Source: Tetrapyrgos nigripes (lineage: Eukaryota; Basidiomycota; Agaricomycetes; Agaricales; Campanellaceae). From it: 64,000 bases of DNA. Shown piece by piece: positions 1 to 11,223 of the stretch. Below the pieces are notes generated by a model. The model searched no databases. It had not been told where the DNA came from and worked only from the letters and a program-made list of their open reading frames with translations. The position numbers were made by a program, and so were the translations under genes. Within the stretch, counting starts at the first letter, position 1. Each line of letters begins with the position of its first letter. The DNA is taken from assembly GCA_013368315.1 (NCBI GenBank), contig JAACJM010000003.1, positions 1,240,001 through 1,304,000 on the forward strand, written 5' to 3'.

Positions 1-564
1 CCGACCACCAATCCATGATAACCAAATTCGAAAACGCCATGCTCAAGCTCTCTCTCCTTGGTCACGATCAAAAGGATCTTATCGACTGTTCAGATGTTAT
101 CCCTGTCCCGGATGGCGCCAAACTTCCTGACGCGACGTTCCCTCCTGAGCTTGGGATTTATGATGTTGAAGCTTCTGTGCGTTTTTCCTTTGCATCCCTA
201 TACATGACTATACATAATGTGATACTGATTATTCCTTTGAACGATATCTGGGAACGATTAGTGCCCCGACACTCCCTTCCCTACTCTTTCTACTCAGCCT
301 GGTAAGCGTTTTTTACAATTGTCTATGCATGCCACACTGACTGGACCGGATTTTTTCGACTTGAACCGTCAGGCTCGGCTACTAGCATTGCTCCTGTGTA
401 AGTGATTACTTCAACCATGTTGCAGACGGACTGACTAAATATCTCTGATCCCCTTCATAGTCCTAAATCTTAAAGGAATCCAAGAACTTTGTCTTAATGA
501 TGTCCTTTCCGAACACTTTTTCGTCAACGGTCTTTTTACCATTCGCTCACTCCCTCACGAGTAA
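1..564 (+). CDS. 3' end of an unrecognised multi-exon gene
   Basis: The window opens inside a + strand gene. An open stretch from the left edge runs to a plausible donor near 180. Short exons seem to follow between intron-like GT...AG segments, and a last exon from about 463 (after a TAG acceptor) ends at TAA 562-564 with residues ending RSLPHE. An AATAAA-like signal lies near 712. The exon lengths and intron style fit a basidiomycete gene, but I do not recognise the family and the N-terminus is outside the window. The exon model is tentative. Confidence 0.4.
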
Positions 565-1362
565 AGCAGTCATTACTACCCAGTAACTAAACTTACGGTC
601 TCTCTCTCTTTTCTTCGGTATTTATCACGTCATATCATATCATACACCCTATACCTGTACATATATGTAAGTGTATGTACATACTACTATTGGTATTCCT
701 ACTTTTCTGTGAATAAATCGTGTTTCTGTTCAATCTTTCTTAGAGTTTATACCCGACTCTTTTTTGAGAACATGCATCAGAGGATTATCTTATAGAATTT
801 TGGGGGAGAAATTTGAGAACTAGAAAGGAATTCGTGAATAAAAAGTTGTACCTGGCAGTGCAGTTGAGTTTGAGCAAGGCGTAGTACTCTCATGCAGAAT
901 GGATATATACGGCCCTCCTATTATAGGTGCGTGTAAGTACTACTCCATGAAGAGGAGGAAGAGGAGTATATTACCCAGACTGATACCAAGAACTGATACG
1001 CCGGGGGTTCCGAGAGGCAACCCGATGTAGCTTGTAATAGGTATATCTTCGTCCCGGGATCAACCACTTCCGGGTAGGACGAGCTCGCAGCGCGTTTAAG
1101 CTGCTGTAGATCCATCCAATTATGGTGACCGCCAAGATACGGTTGGTACACTAGATGAGTAGTCTATTGAGAGGATGGAATGGAAACAATCAGCACGGAA
1201 AGGACTGGCACTGCGTAGCGTCGTACCCACGTAAGTCACGGTATATTGCTGGACAGCATTTACAACAGCATCAGCGAAGGTAAAGATAAGAGAGGATTAC
1301 GCACCGTGATAGGAAACGACTGACTTGACTTAATGACTAGGAACTTGAAATTGACATTACTA
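565..1362. other. Intergenic, no gene seen
   Basis: AT-rich 3' flank with an AATAAA-like signal near 712 and short purine-rich runs near 950. The small open frames here have no recognisable motif and no intron logic. Confidence 0.5.
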
Positions 1363-1850
1363 ATCAGTATTTTGACAGATTACTGGTTTCAACTGGTAGG
1401 GCCAAAATTTGGCAGAGCACCAGTTGAAACCAGTAGACCCCCCATTTCCACCAGACAAGTATTTTTCTCCACCAGTTGAGTGCTTGTCGACGTCGTTTGG
1501 GCATCATCATTGTCGAGGAAGGGCCCAGCAACATTGCCAAAGGTGAGCACATGGTCAGTAATGATCCGAAAGTCATTTCCGACACCGGCTAATGTTCTCA
1601 TCGTTGTCAGGGACAGCGTTCGGCACCTCCCGACGCCCCGACGACCGGCTGACGCGTAGCCGCCGCTACTTAATAATTATTGCGCCACCTGTTTGCGATA
1701 GCTACGGTGATATCATAGGTAGTTTCTACTTACATCTCGTACTCTACAAGTGCTGTTAAGTATCCAAACAGAGGTGAATAAAATTTCCACCAGTCAGTTG
1801 GCTTGCAGCACCAGTGGACCAGTCCACTAGTAATCTGTCAAAATACTGAT
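1363..1850. mobile_element. Non-autonomous TIR element (MITE-like, ~490 bp)
   Basis: Perfect 22-bp terminal inverted repeats bound this segment: 1363-1384 begins ATCAGTATTTTGACAG, and 1829-1850 is its exact reverse complement. The interior carries many copies of an ACCAGT/ACTGGT motif in both orientations. One pair forms a 17-bp perfect inverted repeat (1381-1397 with 1419-1435), and its loop contains a smaller palindrome (1401-1413). Subterminal motif clusters of this kind are typical transposase-binding regions of hAT-type elements, and the CAG...CTG ends would fit. No coding capacity is visible. I could not find a convincing target-site duplication; the flanks share only ACTA close by, so the superfamily is unproven. 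Confidence 0.75.
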
Positions 1851-2439
1851 GACTACACCACTGGTAAAACAAGTTCATTTTGCGCTGCAGTACTTCAGGT
1901 GTGTTTTCGTCACGAAGTACATGTATCGCTCACAACTTATAAGTCTGCTTTGTTTAACGAAAACTTCACCAGAAGATATCAATATCTAGTATGTATCCAC
2001 CATGGCCAATATCGACCTGAAGTACTCTTACTTACTATAGGCTATAGTAGAGGCGCCGAGGGGACGAGGCTGTAGCTGCCTGAGTGAGATGATAGTTAAG
2101 TTGGACGTACAAACATGGGCCAATGGCAAGTCGGGATCGGGATACATAGCCTTGTTGATTGCAAAAGCTGCGGACACCAGTACGTGACTTTGCTGTGCTT
2201 TTCGTAAGTTAGAAATCCAGCGGAAGGCCACCTGCACGACGGAGAGAAATCGGCTTCTTGAAGTTGCAGTTTCTTTAGAACATATGTACTCACGATTTGC
2301 CCATCGACTGAACTCGAAAGTGACATCGCAAAGGCTCTTGTGCTCACTGCTTGTTCCAGTGCCGCCCGTTTCCGGCAGCGCTTCGTCACTGCAGTAGAAT
2401 GAACATTTGCATCTTGCAGGAGTACCATAGAGTCGTAGT
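1851..2439. other. No recognisable gene; weak minus-strand ORF
   Basis: A 143-codon minus-strand open frame (2028-2459) and an overlapping 110-codon frame occur here. Neither has a recognised motif. The segment lies just upstream of the F-box duplication and may be part of its 5' flank. Confidence 0.35.
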
Positions 2440-3215
2440 TCTTGTTGTGACATTAGCACAGCTACGAGGCAAACGAAGGCAAACGACGATTAAAACTCGC
2501 CAAAAATGAAGGAACGGACGTGTTTGCAAGTGTCGTATCCCAACTTCAATCTCAAATTTCGAACAAGCGACGAATTTCAGACAAGTGACGAGGAAGTAGG
2601 AAACCCGAGAAGAGACAGAATGTCGACAGCTTTTGGGGCAGACCGAGTGTCTCTGACAGTAGACACAGACGTAGAAAAGTCCCAGTTGAGCCTCATCCGT
2701 CTACTTGAAGACCTGAAGAGCGCGTCGTCCACTAGTGATGTTGCTGCTAACCAGAGGAACAGTATACCCAGAAGATTTTTCCAGCTTGAGTGATGGAAAA
2801 GAAAGCTGATAGAAGTGAACCGCATATCGACGTTGATGAGAATGATGACCTGTCAGATATCGAGCCTTCAGGAAGATTTTATGAAAGCTACCAAGCTGTT
2901 ACGCACCATTTTCCGTATATATGCAGCCAACAATTATTCGTATATCAGAGTCGGAAATTTTGAGGGCTAGCATTATCGTTTTGAAGAGGAGTAGACGTGT
3001 TTGTATTGATGACTGGAGAACTGGGGCAATGGGAAGGCGGTTGAAGAGAAAGCTGAAAACGGTCACGTTGAGACAGAAAACGCTTTCACTACATCTCCAA
3101 TCCATTGACACTCAGCCCTTTTCTTCTCCTCGTCAAACCTAGCCACGATGGCCTGTCCAAGCTGTGGTGGTATCAAATCTTACAGAAGTCGCTGCCACCT
3201 AGGAAACGTGTCTAA
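2440..3215 (+). pseudogene. F-box gene copy 1: promoter, leader and first codons only
   Basis: This stretch matches the 5' flanks of the F-box copies at 8910 and 23128. Shared landmarks are the GAAGAGCGCGTCGTCCAC block (2708), the CGTATATAT TATA-like site (2914-2922) and the ATG at 3148, followed by codons for MACPSCGGIK. The match stops about 22 codons into the reading frame (near 3213). It is joined within about 20 bp to a chitin synthase exon, so neither gene is complete at the junction. The F-box itself is absent. It is a truncated duplicate, and the abrupt change of homology suggests a recombination breakpoint. Confidence 0.75.
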
Positions 3216-3443
3216 GGCTAACGTCCTCTCCCCCCGCCGAGGATAGGATTCTATGTTGGGAATTAGTCTCAAAAAAAGGTGGAAGTTGGATTTTACACTA
3301 TGTCAAAAGTGCGTATGCGATTACGGATGTGCCTGATCAGATGTGTGGCTTTCTTTCTGAAAAAGATATATTTGTGTTTGACGCTGACTATGACTACCAT
3401 GATGGCCTTTCCCCCCAACTTCCCACACCTCCACCCCTCCCTC

Positions 3444-3462
3444 CCCATACCCAAACCCAAAC

Positions 3463-3494
<32 letters not shown>
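3444..3494 (+). repeat. CCCATA-type simple repeat
   Basis: Irregular CCCATA/CCCAAA units lie in what would be an intron of the chitin synthase relic. The unit differs from the fungal telomere repeat. Confidence 0.8.
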
Positions 3495-3555
3495 CTCCCC
3501 ACATACACATAGGTCCCCGAACTCATCTCCCAATGTCATCGCTGGCTCAACGGTT

Positions 3556-4080
3556 TAGTGATGTAAACGGTCGGCTATGGTCCGCTCCGGCTCGGCTCTT
3601 TGTCAGAGCCGGTAAAATCGACTCGACTCCGACTCTAGTCGTTTAGAGTCGGTGAAATCCAATCGTCTACGGAAAAAAGCAAACTATTGCTACCTACAAA
3701 GCTGAAAGGCTATCTCAAGTCCGTAAATAGTATATATGAGTAATTTAAAGTAGTTTTACCTGTGTATTTTACGAATCACAAGAATGTTTGCAAAATGAGG
3801 TGTAAGCGAGGTCGTGGGAACATGCCAAGGATGACATGACGAGGTTCGACAACTTCAATTTCCAACAAGGCTGACAGGCTCCAGCCATCTTCATAAGGGA
3901 AGTGAGGAAGCCAATGCTTGTTGGCATCTCTGAAATGGAACTCTGACTGCTCCACACAGACAAAATTTTTGACCTACCCTAGATGACTCGAGCCGCGAGC
4001 CAGTCAGAGCCGAGCCGCGGCTCTAATACCGGCTCGGCTCGTCGGCTAGCCGCTGTCGAGTCGGACCGTTTACAACACTA
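3556..4080. mobile_element. Non-autonomous hAT element (525 bp) in chitin synthase
   Basis: The ends are inverted: TAGTGATGTAAACGGTC at 3556 versus the reverse complement of GACCGTTTACAACACTA ending at 4080 (one mismatch). The element is flanked by a perfect 8-bp duplication, CAACGGTT, at 3548-3555 and 4081-4088; 8 bp is the hAT signature. GC-rich subterminal GGCTC/GAGCC repeats sit inside both ends. There is no transposase frame. The duplicated CAACGGTT codes for part of the chitin synthase WLNGS motif, which proves insertion into an exon. The same TIR occurs on the large element at 27781-33734, so this is likely a mobilised partner of that family. Confidence 0.93.
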
Positions 4081-4261
4081 CAACGGTTCCTTCTTCGCCG
4101 CGGTCCACTCAACATTCCACTTTTACTACATCTATCGAAGCGCCCACTCCTTCATGCGAAAGTTTTGGATACACATTGAGATGTTGTATCAGACGTTTCA
4201 TTTGATATTGAGTTGGTGAGTGTCGTGTCGTGTCGTGCGAGTCCCCAGCACCCGCTTTGTC

Positions 4262-4318
4262 TTTTCTCCTCTCCTCTCCTCTCCTCTCCTCCCCTCTCCT
4301 CCCCTCTCTTCTCTTCTT
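4262..4318 (+). repeat. CTCCT pentanucleotide repeat
   Basis: A (CTCCT)n-like tract sits at the junction where the chitin synthase relic has lost its central membrane spans, in sequence that otherwise resembles an intron. Confidence 0.85.
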
Positions 4319-4594
4319 CGAGCACCAAAGGTTGAAGGAAAAGTGGATGCTGCTACGCAACAGGAGGATTATTATAGGACATTTAGGACAAATGTGCTTT
4401 TGGCGTGGACGCTGAGTAATGGGTTACTTGCGGCTGCAGTGGTGTGTGCGGCTAGTAAGGTGCAGGATTCGAATGTGGCTTTTTTTAACGCCAAGGATTG
4501 GGATGAGACTGATTGGGCATTTCTTTCTTTTCTAGTCGTGAGGTTTATAGACTCGACGATGTATATGATTATTAGATTGTTTGCTGGAGAGTAG

Positions 4595-5312
4595 AGGAAG
4601 ACATGGCATGTCAGGGTTAATGTGGGGGAGGGGGGGTGTGGGTAAGGGTTGAGCTAGGTAAGGGTTATGAGTAGAGGAGGCGAGTCTTTGCACGGTGCCT
4701 TGTATGGTGACGCGAAGGGACGACGAGGATGGACGGCGGACAACGGAACGAAGTGAGACGAAGCAATTGATTGTTCTATGGACCTGGACCTAGTAACGAT
4801 CTACGACTCACGAACCTTTTTTTCTGATTAGTTTGAACATGACATACGACATGTCACGACACTAGGCTAGTTAGCATTGTCTCCTCTCCTCTCCTCCATG
4901 TCTTTTTCTCTTGATTCCCTCTACGTTTGCTCAATGACTTTCACGTCGATATGTCTTGACCTTTTGCCTTTTTTCACTTGTCTTCGCGTCTATCTGTCCA
5001 GCAATATCCCCTCAATTAAGAACTAAATCTTATTATAATCGTATATAATTATCATATAGGTAACGTACCGGTAAGCGTACCTCAGACTCTGGGATCCATC
5101 GTTTTGGAGTGTATACGTATACCTATCTGCTTTAACTCTCAAGAGCCCCACTTGCGTTCCCTTAAGTGCGTTCGGGTACGTTTGGATGAGGGAAAGAACA
5201 TCGCGATCGATTTGATAAAATATAACGCTACATGTACACAATCGAGTTTTGATTCTACAGCCATTTTCTCTTCACACTTCAGCCTCGATAGCGCTTCAAG
5301 TTCAGCCTAGAC
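4595..5312. other. Intergenic, no gene seen
   Basis: Purine-rich and CTCCT-rich tracts lie between the chitin synthase stop and the P450 stop. Short open frames here carry no motif. Confidence 0.5.
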
Positions 5313-7969
5313 TCAGGCTTCAACCCCGACGTCATACCCACATTTCATCAGTTCAAACGCTCCAGCCGAACGAGGGGTAATCGAACACTTGAATGGTTTG
5401 GGATGACTGTCAGAAAATCCATAATAATCAGTAAATCAGATTTTATTGTAGCTTTGAAGAATTAAGAATTAGGATAACTCACGTAGTAAGGCCATCTGCA
5501 AAATCAGCTATTGGATCAATCTCAGACTTGTCACTGGAGATCCTGGTAATATTGTAAGTAGCCAGAATACAAGCGAGCGCAGGCCATGAGCTGTCAAGAG
5601 CTAGGTGTCTCCCGGGGCATATTCTAGAAATAATTATAACCACGCAATCAGTAAGTACCGTTTCTAAAGCTCAAAGAACTTTGAAAGAAGAGGAAGCTGA
5701 AGACGTAGGTTAGGCCGGGGTTACTTACCGCCTGCCAAAACCAAAAGCATACAACTCAGGATCAGGATTAAGTGAGTGTTTTGCAGACGGTGCACCTCTC
5801 TGAGGTTCAGTCCTCAGAAAACGGTCAGGGCTGAATGTAAGAGGATCGGGATAGATGTTTTTGTCATGAAGGATTGTCCTGAATATTTCAAATTGTGGAA
5901 ATGAAAAGAGATGGTATGAGAGACACATAACTAGTTGAGTGAGAGGCTGAGCAACTCACCAAGCATTGCCCACAACAGTGGTTCCTATTTATGTGAAAGA
6001 AAGTAGATTATCTTTATTTTGAGCCTGATCAAATTTCGATGCGAGTTCGCACTTATCTTTCGGTATGAAATACCCTTCATAGACATCATCAGCGACGCTA
6101 CAATTCGGAAGACCTGCGTAATGGAAGAGTTAGCACATCTGGCAGGAAAATACATATATTATTACAGTGAAAGATGATTACCCAAAGGAACACTAGGATA
6201 CATTCTCATAAGCTCCTTTAAGATTGCCTCAACATATGGCAAGCTTCCTCGGTCAGAGAAATCTGGAAGCTGAGTGGCATTGGCCGTAGAGACAAGTACT
6301 CAATCCAATTCCTCTTGGGCTTTGGCTTAGATTTCAGGATGGCAGGAGAGGACAAGGACTGAGATTAAGATTAAAGACAAAGACTGCAGGAAAATACATA
6401 TCAATCAGATGATTATGAAACTCATGCCTGGATGAAGATTCCAAGAACTTACTGTATCTGATCCAGCTGTGCAAATGATATTAAGCACAATGTTGAAGCT
6501 GAATTTGGAAAAGGCATGACATTCACCTGTATATGCTACCCCAGCACAGTTTCTAATGACCTCTTCCATCTTCGTGTCAGAGTCTGTCTTTGACATGCCC
6601 AAGTCAGAGGTATCTCCAGTAGCGTCAGCAGTGTTGAACGTCAAATCAAATTTCTGTAGGGATTTTGTTCCAAAGCAAGATATCGCAGTCCCTGATGACT
6701 ATGCGCATACGGAGGTTCATAATCAGTTCATAATGTTATATTTACGCATGCACGAAGTTGAATCCACGTACAATAGAAGCTTTCAGCTGTTTCCAAGGCT
6801 TGTTCAGCAGTTCTGAATTAAACTGAGTCCAGCGTGTTGCTTTTCGCCTGAAATGTGCACCAGGAAACCAGGCTGTAAGTATTAAGTATATCAATCAGTG
6901 TTTAGAGTTGAGGAAGATCAGTGAACGCAACTTCAACGTAACTTGAAACTTACCTGGAACATATCTTAACAAAGGGAAATAATCCACCAGGAAGGTGCCA
7001 TGGGCTATAGTTGGAAAACTTTCTGTGGCATTATTGACGAATTCGACAAAGGCGACCATATCCTCTTGTTCGGTGATGCCATAGTTGTGTATAGAATTAT
7101 TGAAGCGGCGTGTCTTTACGAAGAAATATTCATGAAAATAAATCAATCGCTACATGCGAGGTATATGTACTGAACACTTACTGACAAACAATAGCCCGAA
7201 GGTCGTCATACTGTGTCACCATTGTAGTAGACTGTATACATGACAGACTTCTGAGGAGGCGGGAGGTTGCTTGACGAATATATGGATGATAATCTGCAAT
7301 GGCATCTGAACGGAAGTACTGGTGGAAAGTCTTGCGGTGAAGACTGCCTCAAAAAATCAGGACACTATCTCTGCGCAAATTGGTTGACACTCACCTCCAC
7401 TATGACGTGTATGGCATTACTAAGGGTTCAATGTTCATTTAAGTTGACGAATAGCACAACACCGGTGAATGACATACTTCCAAAATCATATCCCAATCTT
7501 CAAAAGAGAAAAGAAAAGCATCAGGCTTACAGACATCCATCTAGCTGATACAAAACTCACCCCGATTCATGTGCCATGTGCATTGCTGAAAATCAAAATT
7601 TCAGCAATCAAAGTCTATCAAGCTGGAATAATCAAGAGACTTACGAGGCCTGCTTGAATAAATTCCAGACCTCCTCTCCAACAACTCTTCTGCAGCCTTA
7701 GCAGAGTTTACAACGACAGTATAATTTCTGAGAATATTGATGTGCAAAAGATCGGAGTGATACATGTTGCCCATGTCACGGTATATTGCCCACTGAGCGT
7801 CAAGTCCAGTGCGGGGTGTCAGGACATCAAAGAACGAACCGATAATAGGAAGACCTCTCGGTCCAGGTGGATAAGAGAGTTTCTGTCGAGATCGACGCAG
7901 GAGATATCCACAAAAATAATAGATGATGAGAAGAACAGGGATTGCAAGGAGATACGGTGTGTTAAGCAT
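5313..7969 (-). pseudogene. Cytochrome P450 pseudogene, many small exons
   Basis: Read on the minus strand from ATG 7969, exon 1 encodes a membrane anchor (LLAIPVLLIIYYFCGYL) and the proline hinge PPGPRGLPIIG. Later exons give HRKTFHQYFRSDAI, GTFLVDYFPLLRYVPG, WFPGAHFRRKA, and the I-helix AGVAYT|AGSDT split over two exons. They continue with PYVEAILKELMRMYPSVPLG (ExxR helix), DVYEGYFIPK, YPDPLTFSPDRFL and the haem loop FGFGRR|ICPGRHLA (Cys ligand near 5623). The stop is TGA 5315-5313. About a dozen short introns are typical of Agaricomycete microsomal P450s. Two in-frame stops lie in the exon after the I-helix (TAA 6329-6327, TGA 6302-6300), and the donor after FIPK reads ATAAGT instead of GTAAGT. 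It is therefore very probably inactive. Substrate unknown. Confidence 0.88.
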
Positions 7970-8909
7970 GGTTTGAAGAGTTGGGTTTACGCGGAGTGAC
8001 CCAGGGCCTTTTAACGTTGGGGGAGAACATATCGTTGTATAGAGAACAAGGTTCAGACCCATTCTGAATGTACCTCATTCAACTATGGCTGAACCCTAAG
8101 CTTAAGCTGTCTTCTTGTTCACGGATGACATACTTCAGCTCCAATCTTCCACTACTTCTAGCTTTAGTAAGGCTCAAGGGATCAGCTTAAAATATATACC
8201 CAGTCAGCAAGACACCGATTCCTGAGGCGTGAATATATGGGATGCCACGCTTTCACATCATTAGGCTCCTTATCCCTAGAACAGCGGAACAGAGGGAAGG
8301 CCGCGAACAAGAAGAGTGCTGGATATTTTGGATTACATTTGAAATGTCTGATTAAGTTTGAACAAATATGATGGTAGGACGCATTCGATTGCCAGTGATA
8401 CTACAGCCAGCATACGATCCGTCTAAACGTGAGATACGGCTGAGTACATGTAAGTGGTTCAAGAAACAAAAGCTTGACTATACTTGCCTCGAAGCAAAGA
8501 CCAAGTGCACAACTGGTCAAGCTCATCCCATTACCATAACCCCATGGCTCCATTGAGAATGGCTGCGCAGGGCAGCAATCATTTGCTGCTGGCAGATCCA
8601 CTCCAAATACAGTTTCCTTGTAATAATCAAACTTACTGACAATCGTAGTAGTGGAAAATTGTTTTATGCCTTCCTTGTGACGTCGACGGACTTGGCAGAA
8701 CCACAGTGGAGACTGCTGGACAACTTCTTGGACGTGCACAAGGCTGCACTTGGCCACTCAGTCGAATTTGATTTCCTGTTGTCATACAGTGTCACCCTGA
8801 GAAGTCAACGAAGGCTAGTGGAGCAGGTCAGAGACAGACGTTAGAAATGCGACATCAAGAGAGCTGGGACCAGGGGTACCGGACAGTCTTCAGTTGATGA
8901 TGTTGATGG
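7970..8909. other. P450 upstream flank; no gene recognised
   Basis: A TATA-like stretch read on the minus strand (about 8187-8200) lies some 220 bp upstream of the P450 start and could be its promoter. Open frames at 8401-8757 (-) and 8659-8844 (+) have no recognisable motif. Confidence 0.4.
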
Positions 8910-10035
8910 TCTTTATCACAACATTAACACGGCTACGCCAGACGAGCGAGAGCAAATCTCAATTCAAACTCACCAAGAATAAAAGTACCGACGTGTTTCG
9001 CAGTTGTATCCAAGTCAGATCTCAAATCTCAAGCAAATGACGAGTCATAATTAAGAAACCTGAGAAGAGACAGAATATCGGTGCAGGTCCGAATGTAAGG
9101 CTTCCAGCTCTGAGTCCGTGGATACAGAGACGCTGAAGAGTCTCAGCTGAACCTCATCCGTCTACTTGAAGACCTGTAGAGCGGGTCGTCCACTGGCGGT
9201 TGCGAAAGCTGATGGAAGAAGTGAACCACATACAGACATTATTGAGGAAAATGACCTGTCATATAGCGATCCTTCAGAAAGTTTTTATGAAAGCTATCAA
9301 GCTGTTACGCGCCATTTTCCGTATATATACATCGTGCAGCTTCAACAAAGAGTCTGTATATCAGAGTCAGAAAGTTTGAGGGCTAGCAGTAAGCTCAAGA
9401 TTGCGTTTTGAAGATGGGTAGATGTGTTTGTATTCATGACTGGGGAACTGGGACAATGGGAAGGCGATGATGATGGGTGAAGAGAAAGCCGAAAATGGTC
9501 ACGTTGAGAAAGACGCTTCCACTGCCAACCACCACCGTCATCGACGCTACATCCCCAATCCATTCACACTCAGCCCTTTCTCTTCCCGTTGTGAAACCTA
9601 GCCGCGATGGTCTGCCCATGCTGTGGTGGTATCAAACCTTACAGAAGTCACTGCGACTCAGGAAACGTGTCTGCTCGCATCAAATTCAACAGCATACTAC
9701 GAACTTTCTCCCTCTCTCCTTTCTCAGCTCTGCAGGTCCAGCAGGACGTCGAGAATGATATACGAGGGTTTGTTTTGGAAATGTCTCAACTCCATTCGAG
9801 TTGTTGGCTCGCATCTTTGTAGCCGTCTGTGATGGACATCCGATAACGTTTGATATCGGGGTGCCAGAGGATTGGGCGCCTTCTGTTCACGCTGGCTTCA
9901 GTGTGCAGCGGCTGGTGTCAGATTGTCATTGACATCCCACAACTATGGAGTAACCTGATGCTCTTATACGGATCCGCTTTTTGGGTCACTCGTTCTCGTC
10001 TCGAAAAAAACCGCTTAGGCTCTGTCTTGGGATGA
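8910..10035 (+). pseudogene. F-box gene copy 2, internally deleted
   Basis: This copy has the same 5' flank as the other two, including GTATATATAC at 9321-9330 and ATG 9607, which starts MVCPCCGGIKPYRSHC. The N-terminal coiled-coil segment (LQVQQDVENDIRGF) is present. Roughly 115 bp covering the end of that segment and the start of the F-box are deleted. The frame resumes as IGRLLFTLASVCSGWCQIVI (about 9860-9950), the second half of the F-box, then loses similarity after PQLWSN. The C-terminal ligand-recognition region is absent. It is clearly a non-functional duplicate of the gene at 23640. Confidence 0.8.
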
Positions 10036-10494
10036 TTCCAAAATCAGGTGGAGGCGATTTGCTGCCACGAATGCTTCGGGGACTTCGATTGAGACCCATT
10101 TTATACATAGCTAAAGACGAAGCGGGGTCGATAGAGGCTGGACAAACGGTCGAGCATTAGTCCTCGTTGTCGTGAAAGTTATAAGAAAGTCTGGGATCAG
10201 TACTTAGATAACTTATAATTACAACTTACTTGCGACTTCCCGCCTTGCAAATTTCTTCTGAAACAAGTCTCTTTCTACTCTTTCTTAGGATCCGGGTCAG
10301 TTTTTACTCTTTTGCATCTTTTACGGTAACGAGGCTCTGCCTTATTTTGGGAAATCTACAAAAATGTTGCGAACTGCCTCATGGTTGGCATCTGGAGTCG
10401 TGATACTCAAAAGAGCCTCGCTTTCAATACAAGTTCCATAAAGAACCTGCGCAAGAAACCAACAAACCTTATCATTCGCAATGTTAAAACAAGC
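10036..10494. other. Flank between F-box copy 2 and NLR gene
   Basis: No coding signal I can support. The sequence becomes more AT-rich towards the NLR-like gene. Confidence 0.4.
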
Positions 10495-10584
10495 TCACGT
10501 GCAAACGACACTTTCTGTTGCACGCTCTTGACATCTTTCATCTGCAGCCCCATCACGTGCAAACGACACTTTTGTTGTACGCTC
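10495..10584 (+). promoter_or_regulatory. Duplicated CACGTG-containing block upstream of NLR gene
   Basis: Two copies of a roughly 32-bp block (10495-10527 and 10553-10584) begin TCACGTGCAAACGACACTTT and end GCTC, with one base missing in the second. CACGTG is an E-box, a common bHLH (CBF1-type) site. The copies end about 20 bp before a possible start ATG (10603, MPPKKRTVLQRLKKK). Regulatory function is inferred from duplication and position only. Confidence 0.4.
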
Positions 10585-11223
10585 CTGGATATCAGTTCAA
10601 ACATGCCGCCCAAAAAACGAACAGTATTGCAGAGACTCAAGAAGAAAATTTTGAATGTCGAAAAGAACCCAGGTTGGACCTGCATATTATAAAGTTGGAA
10701 TGCGTACTAAACTTCTCACTAAGGAATTACAAACCTGGAGGCCCTAGAGCCTTCAAGTGCACAGGAAGCCACCTTGCAGTCTATATCTTCCCAAAGTACT
10801 CCTCAGTATGTGTCTCCTGACTTTTGCTGAAGGCACAGAGTGATAAAATTGACATGATTGAAACAGCACTCAGAATGTGAATATGAGGTTACCCGAGGAT
10901 GTCAATGTGTATGAGCTTTTCTTTCAATTTACTGGACATGCAGCCAGCTGATAAGAAACAATTTTCTATATTACACTTGCTTATAGCTCTAGTCTAGGGT
11001 AAGCCTCTACCAATGAATTTAGAGACATTCTGCAAGAGGCTGATATACAAAAATAGTGATATTACAGAGAGACATGCTTCTCAAAATGAGAACAACAATA
11101 GCATTGTACCAGCAGTAGGGCAACCTACCATTGGGTATGTCAATTTAAATCAATCATAGCTTACAAGCCTTAATTGAAAAAAATTGCAGCATACTTGAGC
11201 ATGCTCATCATTTTTCATTTAAG

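Larger units (their letters stand above)
3236..4594 (+). pseudogene. chs: Chitin synthase relic, 5'-truncated and hAT-disrupted
   Basis: The exons read as the second half of a fungal chitin synthase (membrane glycosyltransferase that makes chitin from UDP-GlcNAc). 3236-3340 encodes [10 protein letters not shown]...[13 protein letters not shown]. 3513-3555 encodes [14 protein letters not shown], the family's conserved (Q)RRRWLNGSFF segment. 4081-4217 continues SFFAAVHSTFHFYYIYRS up to LILSW. The last exon (about 4329-4594) encodes the cytosolic loop and terminal membrane segments (QQEDYYRTFRTNVLLAWTLS) and a stop at 4592-4594. Missing are the entire N-terminal catalytic half, a clean donor for the intron before 3513, and the block of membrane spans between LILSW and the terminal loop. 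A hAT element splits the WLNG|SFF motif. QRRRW has decayed to QCHRW. It cannot encode a working enzyme. Confidence 0.85.

Noticed and set aside
3444..3494. Interstitial telomere repeat
   Set aside because: The unit is CCCATA/CCCAAA, not CCCTAA, and is irregular; it is a simple repeat.
4220..4415. New + strand gene starting in the CT-rich tract
   Set aside because: The start lies in an intron/microsatellite; the real signal is the chitin synthase C-terminal exon in one of the frames.
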